The notes: generated from the sequence alone by a model not told the origin. 64,000 bases of DNA from Pseudanabaena frigida (GCA_003242085.1 QBML01000001.1:1-64000); one strand, 5' to 3'; shown: positions 7,268-16,501, counted from the first letter of the stretch. Program-made: numbers and translations.

Positions 7268-8644
7268 TTAGGCAACCTCGGCTGCTTCCCTTGTTTCTAG
7301 CGCAAGCCCACCTGCACGGATTCCTTCCATTTCTTCTAGCACCCGCAAATATTTGCCTGTAATAATTCTCGCGCCACGTCGATGGGTGAAATAGTTCCAT
7401 CCCCATTGAATCATCACGATCAGTTTATTATCAAATTCAATCAGATAGTAAACATGGACAAATGTCCAGATAAACCATGCTAGCCAACCCTTCAGACGCA
7501 AGAACTTAAAGTCCACAACCGCTTCATGGCGACCAATTACAGCAAGACTTCCAAAATCCCAATACTTGAATTTTGCAGGTTCCTTTTCTTGCACCTTCGC
7601 CTCAATGTGGTGCGCGACATATTCACCCTGCTGCATCGCCACAGGCGCAACCCCCGGAAGTGGGCGATCGCCTTGGTGTGGATAGTTAGCCAAATCGCCA
7701 ATGACATAGACATTAGGATAATTGGCGATCGACAGATCGGGCTGAACAATTACCCGACCAACTCGATCTAGTTCGGCATTCAGGCAATCGCCTAATACTT
7801 TACCCATCGGTGAAGCCTTCACACCCGCCGCCCAGAGAATCGTTTGCGCTTGGATTTGCTCAACTTGATCGCCACATTTGAAGGTAACGACATGATTTTC
7901 AATATTTGTCACCATCGCGCTAGTTTTAACTTCCACTCCTAACTTCAATAGAGATTGCTTCGCCGCTTCAGAGAGTTCTACATGGTATGGAGGCAATACG
8001 CGATCGGTTCCTTCAATCAAGATGATTCGCGCTTTCTTGGTGTCAATATTCGTAAATTCACCACTGAGAGTGCGATGGGCAAGCTCAGCTAAAGTTCCGG
8101 CAAGTTCCACTCCCGTTGGGCCACCACCGATGACCACGAAGTTCATCAGAGCTTCTTTAAACTTAGGATCGTGGGTCTTTTCGGCAGCCTCAAAAGCGCT
8201 CAGGATGCGGCGACGCATATTAATCGCATCTTCAATGGTTTTTAATCCAGGGGCTTGCTCTGACCATTGATCGTTACCAAAGTAATGGTGACTAACTCCT
8301 GTCGCCACGATCAGCGAGTCATAGCTTATGTCTAAGTGATTTTTTAATTTAACTACCTGCGCTTGGGGATCGATATCTAGCACTTCGCCCATAACGACGC
8401 TGGTATTTTTACTTTCGGCGAGGACTGCCCGCAATGGTGAGGCGATATCGGCGGGAGAGAGGCTGCCTGTGGCAACTTGGTAAAGTAAGGGCTGGAAGAG
8501 GTGAAAGTTACGTTTGTCGATGAGGGTGACTTTAAGGGGAACCTTTGTTTTGCCTAGCTTTTGGGCGGCATATAGTCCCCCAAAGCCGCCGCCAATAATA
8601 ACAACATGATGGGGTACGCTTTCATTTTGAGTACTTAGAGACAT
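7268..8644 (-). CDS. Type II NADH dehydrogenase (NDH-2)
   Basis: Single-subunit flavoprotein that oxidises NAD(P)H and reduces quinone at the membrane without pumping protons. It has the FAD-binding GGGFGGLYAAQKLG near residue 16, the second nucleotide fold GGGPTGVELAGTLAEL near 170, and the DLANYP FAD-contact region near 318. A hydrophobic C-terminal part (WFIWTFVHVYYLIEF) likely anchors it to the membrane. Length of 458 residues is typical. It is monocistronic, convergent with the Ro60 gene. A fragment resembling this gene and its upstream region lies at 9.66-9.98 kb. Confidence 0.92.
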   Translation of the reverse strand: MSLSTQNESVPHHVVIIGGGFGGLYAAQKLGKTKVPLKVTLIDKRNFHLFQPLLYQVATGSLSPADIASPLRAVLAESKNTSVVMGEVLDIDPQAQVVKLKNHLDISYDSLIVATGVSHHYFGNDQWSEQAPGLKTIEDAINMRRRILSAFEAAEKTHDPKFKEALMNFVVIGGGPTGVELAGTLAELAHRTLSGEFTNIDTKKARIILIEGTDRVLPPYHVELSEAAKQSLLKLGVEVKTSAMVTNIENHVVTFKCGDQVEQIQAQTILWAAGVKASPMGKVLGDCLNAELDRVGRVIVQPDLSIANYPNVYVIGDLANYPHQGDRPLPGVAPVAMQQGEYVAHHIEAKVQEKEPAKFKYWDFGSLAVIGRHEAVVDFKFLRLKGWLAWFIWTFVHVYYLIEFDNKLIVMIQWGWNYFTHRRGARIITGKYLRVLEEMEGIRAGGLALETREAAEVA

Positions 8645-8846
8645 GGCAAGTTTTTAATTAGGTGTGCTTATTTTGCTGGTGGCATCTTTAAAAAATTATT
8701 ATATATGTAAACAAAAATATCTTTTTGTATCTTTTTATAAGTAAAGATAATTTCGCAACAGGAGCGTCAGTAATAAAGAACAACTTGCTACGATAAAGCC
8801 CAAAAAACCGTGTCAAAATAGTAATAACGTAAAGTACCAAAAAACT

Positions 8847-9584
8847 ATGGTTACTGTACCTTCTCAATACCGTTTGCCAACTGCGGAAGACCTACCCGAT
8901 TCCGATGAAATGCCTGTGGATAATGAACTCCAAAATGAAATCCCTAATATTCTATTAAACCTATTGCGAGAGATTTGGAGCGATCGCTCTGATTGGTTTT
9001 GGGGTGTGGATATGGGAGTTTATTACGAGCCAAACATTGAGGAGCCATCCAAGTCTAAGGCAATTGTTCCCGACGGTTTTCTCGCTTTGGGTGTACCGAA
9101 GCAAACTGTTGAAGGTGGACGTTTGAGCTATGTGGTTTGGCAGGAAAAAGTAATGCCAATTCTGGCTTTGGAGGTTGTTTCCAAAAAATATAATGGTGAA
9201 TACGACACAAAGTTAGCCAAGTATTCAGAGGTGGGAATTCTCTATTATGTGGTTTACAATTCCACAACTGGTCGCCGATTGTATCAGGAGCATCAATCTT
9301 TAGAGGTGTACAAGTTAGTCGATGGAAAATATCAACTTTTGCCTGCGGTAGTACTTTTAGCAGAGGGCGGGAGGATGGTATGGATTCCTGAGATTGGTTT
9401 GGGAATTGGTTGTGAGCAGGGTATTTATGATGGTTGGCAACGCGAATGGGTCTATTGGTACGATCGCTCTGGTAAGAGATATCTAACTTCTCAAGAACGT
9501 GCGAATCTAGAGCGTCAGGCTAGACTTGAGGCTGAGGCATTATTACAAAAGTATCGCGATCGCTTCGGTGATATCTCTGAATAA
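8847..9584 (+). CDS. Uma2 family (DUF820) putative endonuclease
   Basis: Member of the large cyanobacterial Uma2 family with a PD-(D/E)xK-like fold and no settled role. Visible features are VPDGFLALGV (acidic Asp), a central LALEVVSKKY strand with Glu and Lys, and the YVVYNSTT strand. The last 40 residues (SQERANLERQARLEAEALL) form a basic/acidic helix usual in long members. The 245-residue length is normal. It is bracketed by non-coding and decayed DNA, as is common for these multicopy genes. Confidence 0.85.
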   Translation: MVTVPSQYRLPTAEDLPDSDEMPVDNELQNEIPNILLNLLREIWSDRSDWFWGVDMGVYYEPNIEEPSKSKAIVPDGFLALGVPKQTVEGGRLSYVVWQEKVMPILALEVVSKKYNGEYDTKLAKYSEVGILYYVVYNSTTGRRLYQEHQSLEVYKLVDGKYQLLPAVVLLAEGGRMVWIPEIGLGIGCEQGIYDGWQREWVYWYDRSGKRYLTSQERANLERQARLEAEALLQKYRDRFGDISE

Positions 9585-9657
9585 TCAAAAAGGTGATCGC
9601 TGAGCAAGCAAAGTTAATTTTGCAACAGGAGTATCAGAAAAAAGAAAGACAGGCTGC

Positions 9658-9767
9658 ATACTGGTGATCGCTTGGCATCAATCCTGATGACATCTAATAT
9701 TTTGCCGTCAACCACACTGGTATTTTTTGTTTGTGATGATTTTGCTGGTGGCATTTTTAAAAAATTA
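9658..9767 (-). pseudogene. Remnant of a duplicated NDH-2 gene and its upstream region
   Basis: On the minus strand a short reading frame gives SVVDGKILDV, matching SVVMGEVLDI of the intact NDH-2 upstream. It is followed by GCTGGTGGCAT and TTTAAAAAATTA, matching the sequence just before the NDH-2 start (8672-8696). The match resumes at 9935-9975 after the MITE. The N-terminal coding part is deleted, so this is a collapsed duplicate. Confidence 0.5.
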
Positions 9768-9934
9768 GGTTCAATAGGTGTTTCGGGGAGGTGCTTTAGC
9801 TTAAAGTACTGAAATGCTTGATACACAATAGTTTTAGCTTCGCAGGTCTTCGATGTCTGAAACGCCTGTCATGAAAAGCATTGAGTTGTTTATGATGGTT
9901 GACCTCCCCGAAACACCTATTGAGACAAAAATTA
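9760..9934. mobile_element. 159-bp MITE with 22-bp inverted ends and 8-bp target duplication
   Basis: Element 9768-9926 has perfect inverted repeats at 9771-9792 and 9902-9923 (TCAATAGGTGTTTCGGGG inward). The flanks AAAAATTA at 9760-9767 and 9927-9934 are identical 8-bp direct repeats. It has no coding capacity. The empty site is inferable from the intact paralogous sequence upstream of NDH-2. An 8-bp duplication occurs in several IS families, so the parent transposase cannot be named. Confidence 0.8.
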
Positions 9935-9986
9935 CCATATATATAAATAGAAATATCTTTTTGTATCCTTTTGTTCTGGGTAAATA

Positions 9987-10049
9987 TTATTCGGACAGAT
10001 TCTGCCTAATATCCCACTTTAGGTAATTAGGCAGAATCTGTCCGAATAA
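9987..10049. repeat. 24-bp perfect inverted repeat
   Basis: Arms 9987-10010 and 10026-10049 (TTATTCGGACAGATTCTGCC inward) with a 15-nt spacer. It lies about 170 bp upstream of the small membrane-protein gene. It differs from the GC-NNN-GC hairpins in having a longer spacer and no GC core, and resembles ends of a vanished mobile element. Confidence 0.8.
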
Positions 10050-10221
10050 CTACCCTAAAAATGGTGTTTTAGACGAAATTTTCCGTATTAAGATCCCGTA
10101 TAGGCTATATAGAAAGAACCTTGACATTTAGCCTATATCGCTTATATTCAGATTAGACAGGATTTTTCTGTCCAAATCATTAGCTTAGACTGCTATTCAC
10201 TGGTGGAAATCCTGAGAAAAT

Positions 10222-10629
10222 ATGTTTAGTCAAGACCAACAACAGGCAGAATATAGCGAGCTTTGCTCTGCTTTCAGGCATTACAGTGGTCTTCGATTTG
10301 CTGTGCTAGCCGTATTTTTCGGATTATTAGGAGGTGCAGTTCAGGCTAACGTGAGTGCTGCACAAGCTAATCAGTTTTTTATGGCAATTGCTACAAAAGC
10401 TATAGGTTTACTGATGACATTAGCATTCTGGTTCTTTGAATACAGGGTGTCAAGCTACATTTTATATTTGGAAGAACAACTAGCACGAGTTGAAAAATCA
10501 TTGGGATATATTATTTATTCAGGGAGAAGGTCAAAATCACGCCTTCTCTTTATTAAAACGCCAATGATAACCACTGTGATTTATGGATTGGTTACTTTCT
10601 TCTGGTTATTCTCATTCTTTGCAACTTGA
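10222..10629 (+). CDS. Small three-helix membrane protein, unknown function
   Basis: A 135-residue protein I do not recognise. Predicted membrane helices lie at about 25-44 (VLAVFFGLLGGAV), 57-76 (IGLLMTLAFWFFEYRV) and 113-133 (VIYGLVTFFWLFSFF). A charged amphipathic stretch (YLEEQLARVEKSLGYIIYSG) between helices 2 and 3 would face the cytosol. No enzyme motif is visible. It stands alone between repeat-rich regions, which fits an accessory gene. Confidence 0.6.
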   Translation: MFSQDQQQAEYSELCSAFRHYSGLRFAVLAVFFGLLGGAVQANVSAAQANQFFMAIATKAIGLLMTLAFWFFEYRVSSYILYLEEQLARVEKSLGYIIYSGRRSKSRLLFIKTPMITTVIYGLVTFFWLFSFFAT

Positions 10630-10650
10630 TGAAAAAGCGATGCTTTCAAT

Positions 10651-11110
10651 GCAATCACCTATCTTGTAATTTACATTCATAAAATGAACCGCATCTTATT
10701 TTTATTTGAACGAGAGTAGTTTACTTGTAAATACCTAGATCTCCAACTTTTTGTATGACTAGCAAAACCTATCTGCGATCAATCAAAAGAATCGGAGCTT
10801 TTTGCATGAGGCTTCTTGCTACTGGACTGTTTTATCTAAAATAGTGCGATCGCCGATCTTGTAGGGTGCGTTAATGAAATGTAACGCACCTTTTTAGTGT
10901 CACCTATTTGTGCGTTACGCTCTGCTAACATACGCTACGAGGTTGATTATTTGTTTTAAATTTCTTGAGTGCGATCGCCACTCTTGTAGAGTGCATTCAT
11001 AAAATGTAACGCACCTTATTTTTATTTGAATGAAAGTAACTGACTTATAACTGCTAAGATCTCCGACTTTTGAATGACTAGTAGAAGCTATTTGTGATCG
11101 CTCAAAAACT
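10651..11110. repeat. Two imperfect tandem copies, period about 320 bp
   Basis: The stretch starting near 10651 recurs near 10971. Shared blocks include CATTCATAAAATG, CTTATTTTTATTTGAA, AGATCTCC and TGACTAG in the same order. A shorter third relative (GGTGCGTTAATGAAATGTAAC) lies at about 10864. No open frame spans them; this 680-bp gap is duplicated non-coding DNA. Confidence 0.7.
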
Positions 11111-11186
11111 TTGACTCTGCATCTTAACTGATAGACTGTCAAGCGATCGCGGCAAAATTTTATGAGCAGGCGATCGCCGATCCTGT

Positions 11187-11240
11187 AAGACATAATTCAT
11201 ACATATTGAACTTGGTTTCAATATGTATGAATTATGTCTT
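11187..11240. repeat. 24-bp perfect inverted repeat before the P450 gene
   Basis: Arms 11187-11210 and 11217-11240 (AAGACATAATTCATACATAT inward) pair exactly across a 6-nt loop. It sits 73 bp before the P450 start, so it may attenuate read-through or be a mobile-element trace. Confidence 0.8.
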
Positions 11241-11312
11241 TTGCTCTAAAAATAATGCGATCGCCTTGCAAGATATTATGAATTCACCTAAATTAAAGAT
11301 TAATGTGAATTC

Positions 11313-12884
11313 ATGCCCATATTATTGAGTCCTGCAATGATTTTTCTATCTACAGTATTCCCTTATTTATTTCCTACGACAATCATCATTATTGCAGGAA
11401 TACTTAGCTGGCAATATTGGGCAAAAAGAAAACGTTATCAATCTCTTAAAGCATTACCTTCTCCATTAGGACACTGGTTATTAGGAAATATTCCGCAAGT
11501 ATTGGCAGCAGTAAAGAAAAAACAATTTTTTCAACTAATATTTGATTGGAGTCGGCAATACGGTTCTACCTATGTTTATTGGGCGGGCGCTCCTGTTGTC
11601 ATTTTAAGTAAGCCTTCAGTCATTGAAAGCACAGTTATTAATGGCATGAGAGAGGGTAGTTTAATTCGGTCTCAAAACGCAACTCGTGCTTGGAATGATA
11701 TTAGTGGGGCGATTTTACTCGGACAAAGTGGAGCAGAGTGGCAATGGCGACGCAAAGCTTGGAATCCAGAATTTAGTCCAGTGGGAATTTCGGCATATAT
11801 CGGTGTTGTGGAGCAAGCTTGTTCTCAAATTACCGACAAAATTACAGCCGATGTCTCTTCAGAAGCAATTCCTGTCGATCACTTGTTTGTGGAATTGACG
11901 ATGCGGGTAATTGCTAGCTTATTGTTAGGCATTCCTGTAGATAGCAAAGTTGTTAGTCCTGAAGGAGCACCCCTCGATGTTCCCAAAGTCTACGAAGCAA
12001 TGTCAGTTCTTGGCTATCGATTTCTACGTGTCGCCACCAGCGAAAAGACTTGGATGAAATATTTACCTACACAATCATCCCGCGATTATTGGGCAGCCCG
12101 ACGATATATCGAACAATTTCTCACTCCTCGTGTAGACCTTGCTCTACAACTCAGAGATCAACAGGTTAAAGATTCCAGTTCAATTTCTACTCTATTCCAA
12201 GAGTCAATGTTGGTCAAAATTGCCTCTAAAGAACCTCGTTACACAAGGGAGACACTAATTGCTGAAGTAATTGAGTTAATGATTGCTGGGACTGATACCA
12301 CAGCGCATACTCTATCCTTTGCTGTTGGTGAATTAGCCGCTCATCCAGAGGTTTTCCAGAAGGCGCAAGCGATCGCCGATCAGGTATGGCAAAAGCATGG
12401 AGCAATCTCTATTGAAAGTCTGAAAGAACTCAACTATGTCCGCGCCATTGTTAAGGAAACACTTCGCCTTTATGCCGTTGCATCTGGTTCTACTTCGTTA
12501 CAAGCGGTCAAACCTAACACCATTGAGGGGATTACTATTCCTGTAGGTACGAAAATATTTTGGTCGATGCAGGCTGCTGGTAGGGATGCCGAAACATATT
12601 CCCAACCCGATAAATTTCTACCAGAGCGTTGGCTCGAAGAAGGTAATGGGAGTCCTTCCCTGCCGATGATTGATTTTGGGTCAGGTACTCATCGTTGTCT
12701 CGGTGAACATTTAGCAATGCTAGAAGCAACGATTATGTTGGCGCAGCTATTGAGAAATTTTGACTGGGAGTTAGTCAATGGTCGTGCATCCCTAGAAAAT
12801 CTCCAACAGAACCTATTGATTTATCCTTCAGATGGTATGCCTTTGCGATTTCGCTTGAGGGAAACTACATACGTTGAAGTATAA
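11313..12884 (+). CDS. Cytochrome P450
   Basis: Haem monooxygenase of 523 residues with an unknown substrate. It has an N-terminal hydrophobic helix (about 10-30), the I-helix oxygen-binding AGTDTT (about 330), the ExxR motif ETLRLY, the PERW region, and the haem loop FGSGTHRCLG with ligand Cys462. Architecture matches membrane-associated cyanobacterial P450s of the CYP110/CYP120 kind, which act on fatty acids or terpenoids. ATG at 11337 is an alternative start. No redox partner is adjacent. Confidence 0.92.
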   Translation: MPILLSPAMIFLSTVFPYLFPTTIIIIAGILSWQYWAKRKRYQSLKALPSPLGHWLLGNIPQVLAAVKKKQFFQLIFDWSRQYGSTYVYWAGAPVVILSKPSVIESTVINGMREGSLIRSQNATRAWNDISGAILLGQSGAEWQWRRKAWNPEFSPVGISAYIGVVEQACSQITDKITADVSSEAIPVDHLFVELTMRVIASLLLGIPVDSKVVSPEGAPLDVPKVYEAMSVLGYRFLRVATSEKTWMKYLPTQSSRDYWAARRYIEQFLTPRVDLALQLRDQQVKDSSSISTLFQESMLVKIASKEPRYTRETLIAEVIELMIAGTDTTAHTLSFAVGELAAHPEVFQKAQAIADQVWQKHGAISIESLKELNYVRAIVKETLRLYAVASGSTSLQAVKPNTIEGITIPVGTKIFWSMQAAGRDAETYSQPDKFLPERWLEEGNGSPSLPMIDFGSGTHRCLGEHLAMLEATIMLAQLLRNFDWELVNGRASLENLQQNLLIYPSDGMPLRFRLRETTYVEV

Positions 12885-13044
12885 GAAAGTAATGATTAAA
12901 TTGAGATCGCACAGCAATGAAATAAATTACGATGCTCATATCATATATCAAGAGAGAACAGCCATTTATTAACCACAGACTGAAAATTTGGTAAATTATC
13001 TATGTATTTTTAAAACATCACTTTAGATAAGGTTACTAAATACC

Positions 13045-14988
13045 ATGAAATTATCGTTTCTTAAGTCGTACAAATCAATAGACTCTTTACCAGATATAGA
13101 ATTACCTGATTTTGTAGTACTTACGGGGGTGAATGGTGCAGGAAAGAGTCATCTGCTTGAGGCAATTGAAAATGGCTTCATGCAAATTGACAATATAGGA
13201 GTAAATAATCAGACTCGACCTATTCAGCGATTTAATTGGACTAATCTAAATCCGCAAGACCAAGGGGCTTTTGCTCCTTATCAAATTACTCAAGAAAGAT
13301 TTGGATTTTGGACTGAAGTCTCTAAATATGTAAATGAATATCGTCCTCAGATTTCTCAAGTTCTTCAGCAATTTAATCTAGTTGACTTAGACAAACTTAA
13401 GATTCGTGAAATCATAGACCTTAAACCCGAAGACTTTATTGCAAGAGGGAATACCCCAGATCAAGCAAATCAAATTTTCCAAACTATTCAAAATGTAGCT
13501 TCCTCTGTAACTAATAGATTCATACAAAACGATCCAACTAGTAGACAACGATTAGTAAATCTCTTCCAGAGTGATACCAGTATGCCCTTAATGGCTTTTG
13601 AAGAAGATGATTTTTATAATTTTTTTCCTGCAAGTTGGCAACCTGTAGATATGTTTCAGCAGTCTTTTGGTCGTCTCTTTGCGGACTATCAAAGCAATTG
13701 GCTTAAGAATCGGATTAAATATGTTGCAAGTTGCGACGGTGAATCTGTTAGCTTCTTGTCTGAGGAGGAATTTTGGGATAAGTATGGAAAACCACCTTGG
13801 GATTTTGTAAATAGTGTTCTTGAAACAGCAAATCTTGATTTTAGGATTAATCAACCGCCAAAATACGAGGATCGCCCTTATGAGCCAATTCTTACCGATA
13901 AACTAAGGAAATCACAAGTAAAGTTCAATGATCTGTCTTCAGGTGAAAGGGTTTTAATGTCTTTTGCACTATGTCTTTATTATGCTGGGGATTGCCGTCA
14001 GATTGTAGATTATCTAAAGGTTCTATTATTTGATGAAATTGACGCTCCTTTGCATCCCTCAATGACTCAATCTCTTTTACGCACCATCCAAGATGTGTTA
14101 GTTAATCGACATGGGATTAAGGTGATTCTAACTACACATTCACCTTCAACAGTAGCTCTAGCGCCAGAAGATTCTCTGTATGCAATGTACAAGTCCGATC
14201 AAAAACGGATACAGAAAACCAAAAAAGATAAAGCCTTATCCATCTTAACTACAGGAGTCCCAACTTTAAGTATAGATTATGAAAATCGTCGTCAAGTATT
14301 TGTTGAGAGCCATTATGATGCTCAATTCTATGGACGATTATACGAGAAACTAAGGCAGCATTTGATACCCGAAGTGTCACTTAACTTCATTGCATCTGGG
14401 AAAGAAGGTAAAGGTAATTGTGATCAAGTAAAAAATGTTGTTAATCAACTAAAAGAAGGAGGTAACCGAACAGTCTATGGAATTATTGACTGGGATTTAA
14501 CAAATTTTGGTAACGAGCGTATTAAAGTCCTTGGAAAAGAAAAGCGCTACAGCATCGAAAATTATATTTTTGATCCAGTTCTTGTAGCTGCTTTTCTTTT
14601 GCGAGAAAAGTGGATAAAACGCAGTGCAATTGGAATCAGTGATGATGAAACCTATATTCACTTTGTTGATTTCGACGATACTCGGCTTCAAAGGATTGCT
14701 GATTTCGTGGTTGACAAGGTAAAGGCTCATATATCACCAGTATTAGAAGACGGCAATTTACCATGTAAATACCTCAGTGGACAAATCATCAACTTGCCTA
14801 AATGGTTTCTTAAGATTCAAGGGCATCAATTAGAGAAAGATCTAAAAGAAGTTTTCCAACAATTGAATCAGTTTCAAAAAGAATCTCAGTTGAAATTGGA
14901 AATTATTAACAAGGTAATTGATGATGTACCGTCTCTTATTCCTTATGATTTAGTGGAGTTATTTAAAGAAATTCAAAAAATTTCATAG
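13045..14988 (+). CDS. AAA ATPase with TOPRIM-like C-terminal domain (OLD/PARIS-like)
   Basis: The N-terminal half is an ABC-type ATPase of the AAA_15/OLD kind: Walker A GVNGAGKS (Lys34), signature LSSGER (about 296-301), Walker B LLFDEID (Asp330, Glu331), and TTHSPST (His near 366). After residue 410 comes a TOPRIM-like fold with FVES (Glu421) and IIDWD (Asp482, Asp484), then a helical tail. This resembles OLD nucleases, or a fusion of AriA-type ATPase with the DUF4435 AriB subunit of PARIS, whose target is tRNA-Lys. It stands alone, consistent with a defence gene between tRNA loci. The family assignment is by motif only. Confidence 0.72.
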   Translation: MKLSFLKSYKSIDSLPDIELPDFVVLTGVNGAGKSHLLEAIENGFMQIDNIGVNNQTRPIQRFNWTNLNPQDQGAFAPYQITQERFGFWTEVSKYVNEYRPQISQVLQQFNLVDLDKLKIREIIDLKPEDFIARGNTPDQANQIFQTIQNVASSVTNRFIQNDPTSRQRLVNLFQSDTSMPLMAFEEDDFYNFFPASWQPVDMFQQSFGRLFADYQSNWLKNRIKYVASCDGESVSFLSEEEFWDKYGKPPWDFVNSVLETANLDFRINQPPKYEDRPYEPILTDKLRKSQVKFNDLSSGERVLMSFALCLYYAGDCRQIVDYLKVLLFDEIDAPLHPSMTQSLLRTIQDVLVNRHGIKVILTTHSPSTVALAPEDSLYAMYKSDQKRIQKTKKDKALSILTTGVPTLSIDYENRRQVFVESHYDAQFYGRLYEKLRQHLIPEVSLNFIASGKEGKGNCDQVKNVVNQLKEGGNRTVYGIIDWDLTNFGNERIKVLGKEKRYSIENYIFDPVLVAAFLLREKWIKRSAIGISDDETYIHFVDFDDTRLQRIADFVVDKVKAHISPVLEDGNLPCKYLSGQIINLPKWFLKIQGHQLEKDLKEVFQQLNQFQKESQLKLEIINKVIDDVPSLIPYDLVELFKEIQKIS

Positions 14989-15016
14989 GTTAAAAGTCCT
15001 GCTAGAGCATTTCAGT

Positions 15017-16237
15017 TTAGACTTTGTCCTTTACTTCAAAAATAATGCGATTGCTTTGCAAAATGTTATTGATTTGATTGAGAACTGCAAAATCTTCTTC
15101 AGGCAGATTTGGACTATATGATAGCTGTGGGTTTTTCTCTAAAAAGCTAAAGGCTCGGCGAAAATCAGTAGGTGTTGCTGCGATCGCATTATCAAAGTGG
15201 CAAGGAACGATCCGCACAAAATTCCAGCTAGCAACCTTATCCGCCCATGCAATTACCGTTTGCGGATCGCGATTGAGAATGAGAGTCTGCAAGATTGGCG
15301 CGACGAAAATACGTCCATTGCCGCGTAGCGCTTCAAAGGATTGATACCAGTTATGTTTCCAGCGAAAAGGGTATAGACCGAACAAGGCTTTACGCGATCG
15401 TTCTGGTGCTTTGGCTATATCTAGTAAAGCTTGAAAAAAGGAAACAGTTTCCAAAACTTGGGGACGGAAATAGAATAGAAATAAAGCCGTTCTTTGCCAA
15501 CCACGAATCCGATTCACTTCTGTATCGACAATGGGTTCATCCGCACCATCTCTAGCATGGAATAACAATGGATAGGGATCAATTTGTAAAATTTCTGGTG
15601 GCTGTTCGGGAACAGAAACAATCGTATCCGTAACTAAAAGAGTCTGCGATCGCTTGTCCAATAGCGCTACCTCCGCAAATTTTCCTAAGCCCAGTTCAAT
15701 CGAACCCAGAATCGCATAGTCAAACTGATCGGCAAAGGGAACCTTCGAGCTATCCTCAGGTAACAGAGATGTACGTCCCCAAGGTAAACCCAACCAACTA
15801 AGCGGCAAATTAAATGGGAAGCTCCATTGGTGCGGCGAGACATAAACGTGAGCCTTGGGAAACTGCCGTGCAAAGGGTCCCACAAAAACCTTATGCTCAA
15901 TTCCTGATACCGTGGGCAAAATGATGTATTTGACCTCACCATGCTCGGCGACTAATTCATTAACGAGACGGATACATTCGGGAGTCGGAGCAACGGGGGC
16001 ATATACCAGCAGTCCGCCAGCCGACAACTTCACTACCGTCATTCCGATCGGTACGACTACATAAAAAATCCCCTGAATCTGCTCGAATGTCCAGATCGCA
16101 TCTTTGACAACTTCTTTGCGAATAGTGCGTCTCTGACCATAGGGATAAAGCGGCACAACCTGCCAAAATTTCCACGACCAGTCCTTTGGGCTATTTGGCT
16201 CATGCTCAGACTTGTGATGTGTTAATTGGGCAGTCAT
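15017..16237 (-). CDS. DUF4336 domain-containing protein
   Basis: A 406-residue protein of a family common in cyanobacteria and plants, unknown in function. The N-terminal part (WSWKFWQVVPLYPYGQRRTI, then a strand-rich core with LSAGGLLVYAPVAPTPEC and KYIILPT) resembles a metallo-beta-lactamase fold without the usual HxHxDH zinc motif. The C-terminal third (RGWQRTALFLFYFRPQ, RIVPCHFDNAI) keeps the late His-containing strand. It is convergent with the ATPase gene, with only 28 bp between the stops. Confidence 0.85.
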   Translation of the reverse strand: MTAQLTHHKSEHEPNSPKDWSWKFWQVVPLYPYGQRRTIRKEVVKDAIWTFEQIQGIFYVVVPIGMTVVKLSAGGLLVYAPVAPTPECIRLVNELVAEHGEVKYIILPTVSGIEHKVFVGPFARQFPKAHVYVSPHQWSFPFNLPLSWLGLPWGRTSLLPEDSSKVPFADQFDYAILGSIELGLGKFAEVALLDKRSQTLLVTDTIVSVPEQPPEILQIDPYPLLFHARDGADEPIVDTEVNRIRGWQRTALFLFYFRPQVLETVSFFQALLDIAKAPERSRKALFGLYPFRWKHNWYQSFEALRGNGRIFVAPILQTLILNRDPQTVIAWADKVASWNFVRIVPCHFDNAIAATPTDFRRAFSFLEKNPQLSYSPNLPEEDFAVLNQINNILQSNRIIFEVKDKV

Positions 16238-16360
16238 TAACCTCGCTCTCAGTACGCATACTATTTACAGTGCAAATATCATAATGCGATCGCTATCACC
16301 AATCAAACTTTCATTAAATAATCGCATGTTTTGCGTGAGCTGTAAGTACATCGGTTTAAT

Positions 16361-16417
16361 AAAACCAAAAGAAGCTGATTTGCCCGCTTCGCGGGCAAAT
16401 CAGCTTCTTTTGGTTTT
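16361..16417. repeat. 27-bp perfect palindrome, TTC loop
   Basis: Arms 16361-16387 and 16391-16417 pair exactly, with core GCCCGC-TTC-GCGGGC. It lies just past the 3' end of the tRNA-Arg gene and is a likely terminator for the tRNA array. Confidence 0.8.
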
Positions 16418-16429
16418 TAGTTGTCAAAA

Positions 16430-16501
16430 CAGGAATGGTAGGACTCGAACCTACACAGATCGATTTAGAAGATCGATGCCCCTCCATTAGGCGACATTCC
16501 C
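16430..16501 (-). tRNA. tRNA-Arg(UCU)
   Basis: Read on the minus strand: acceptor GGGAATG pairs with CATTCCT (one G-U), D arm GCCT/GGGC, anticodon arm TCGAT-CTTCTAA-ATCGA, T arm GTAGG-TTCGAGT-CCTAC and discriminator G. It is the last of seven tRNA genes, separated from the others by a protein gene. Confidence 0.9.

Noticed and set aside
9614-9826. A 70-residue minus-strand gene
   Set aside because: It spans the NDH-2 remnant and the left end of the MITE, so it is a chance frame over decayed DNA.
9768-9926. Assigning the MITE to a named IS family
   Set aside because: The 8-bp duplication fits several families and the termini alone do not decide.
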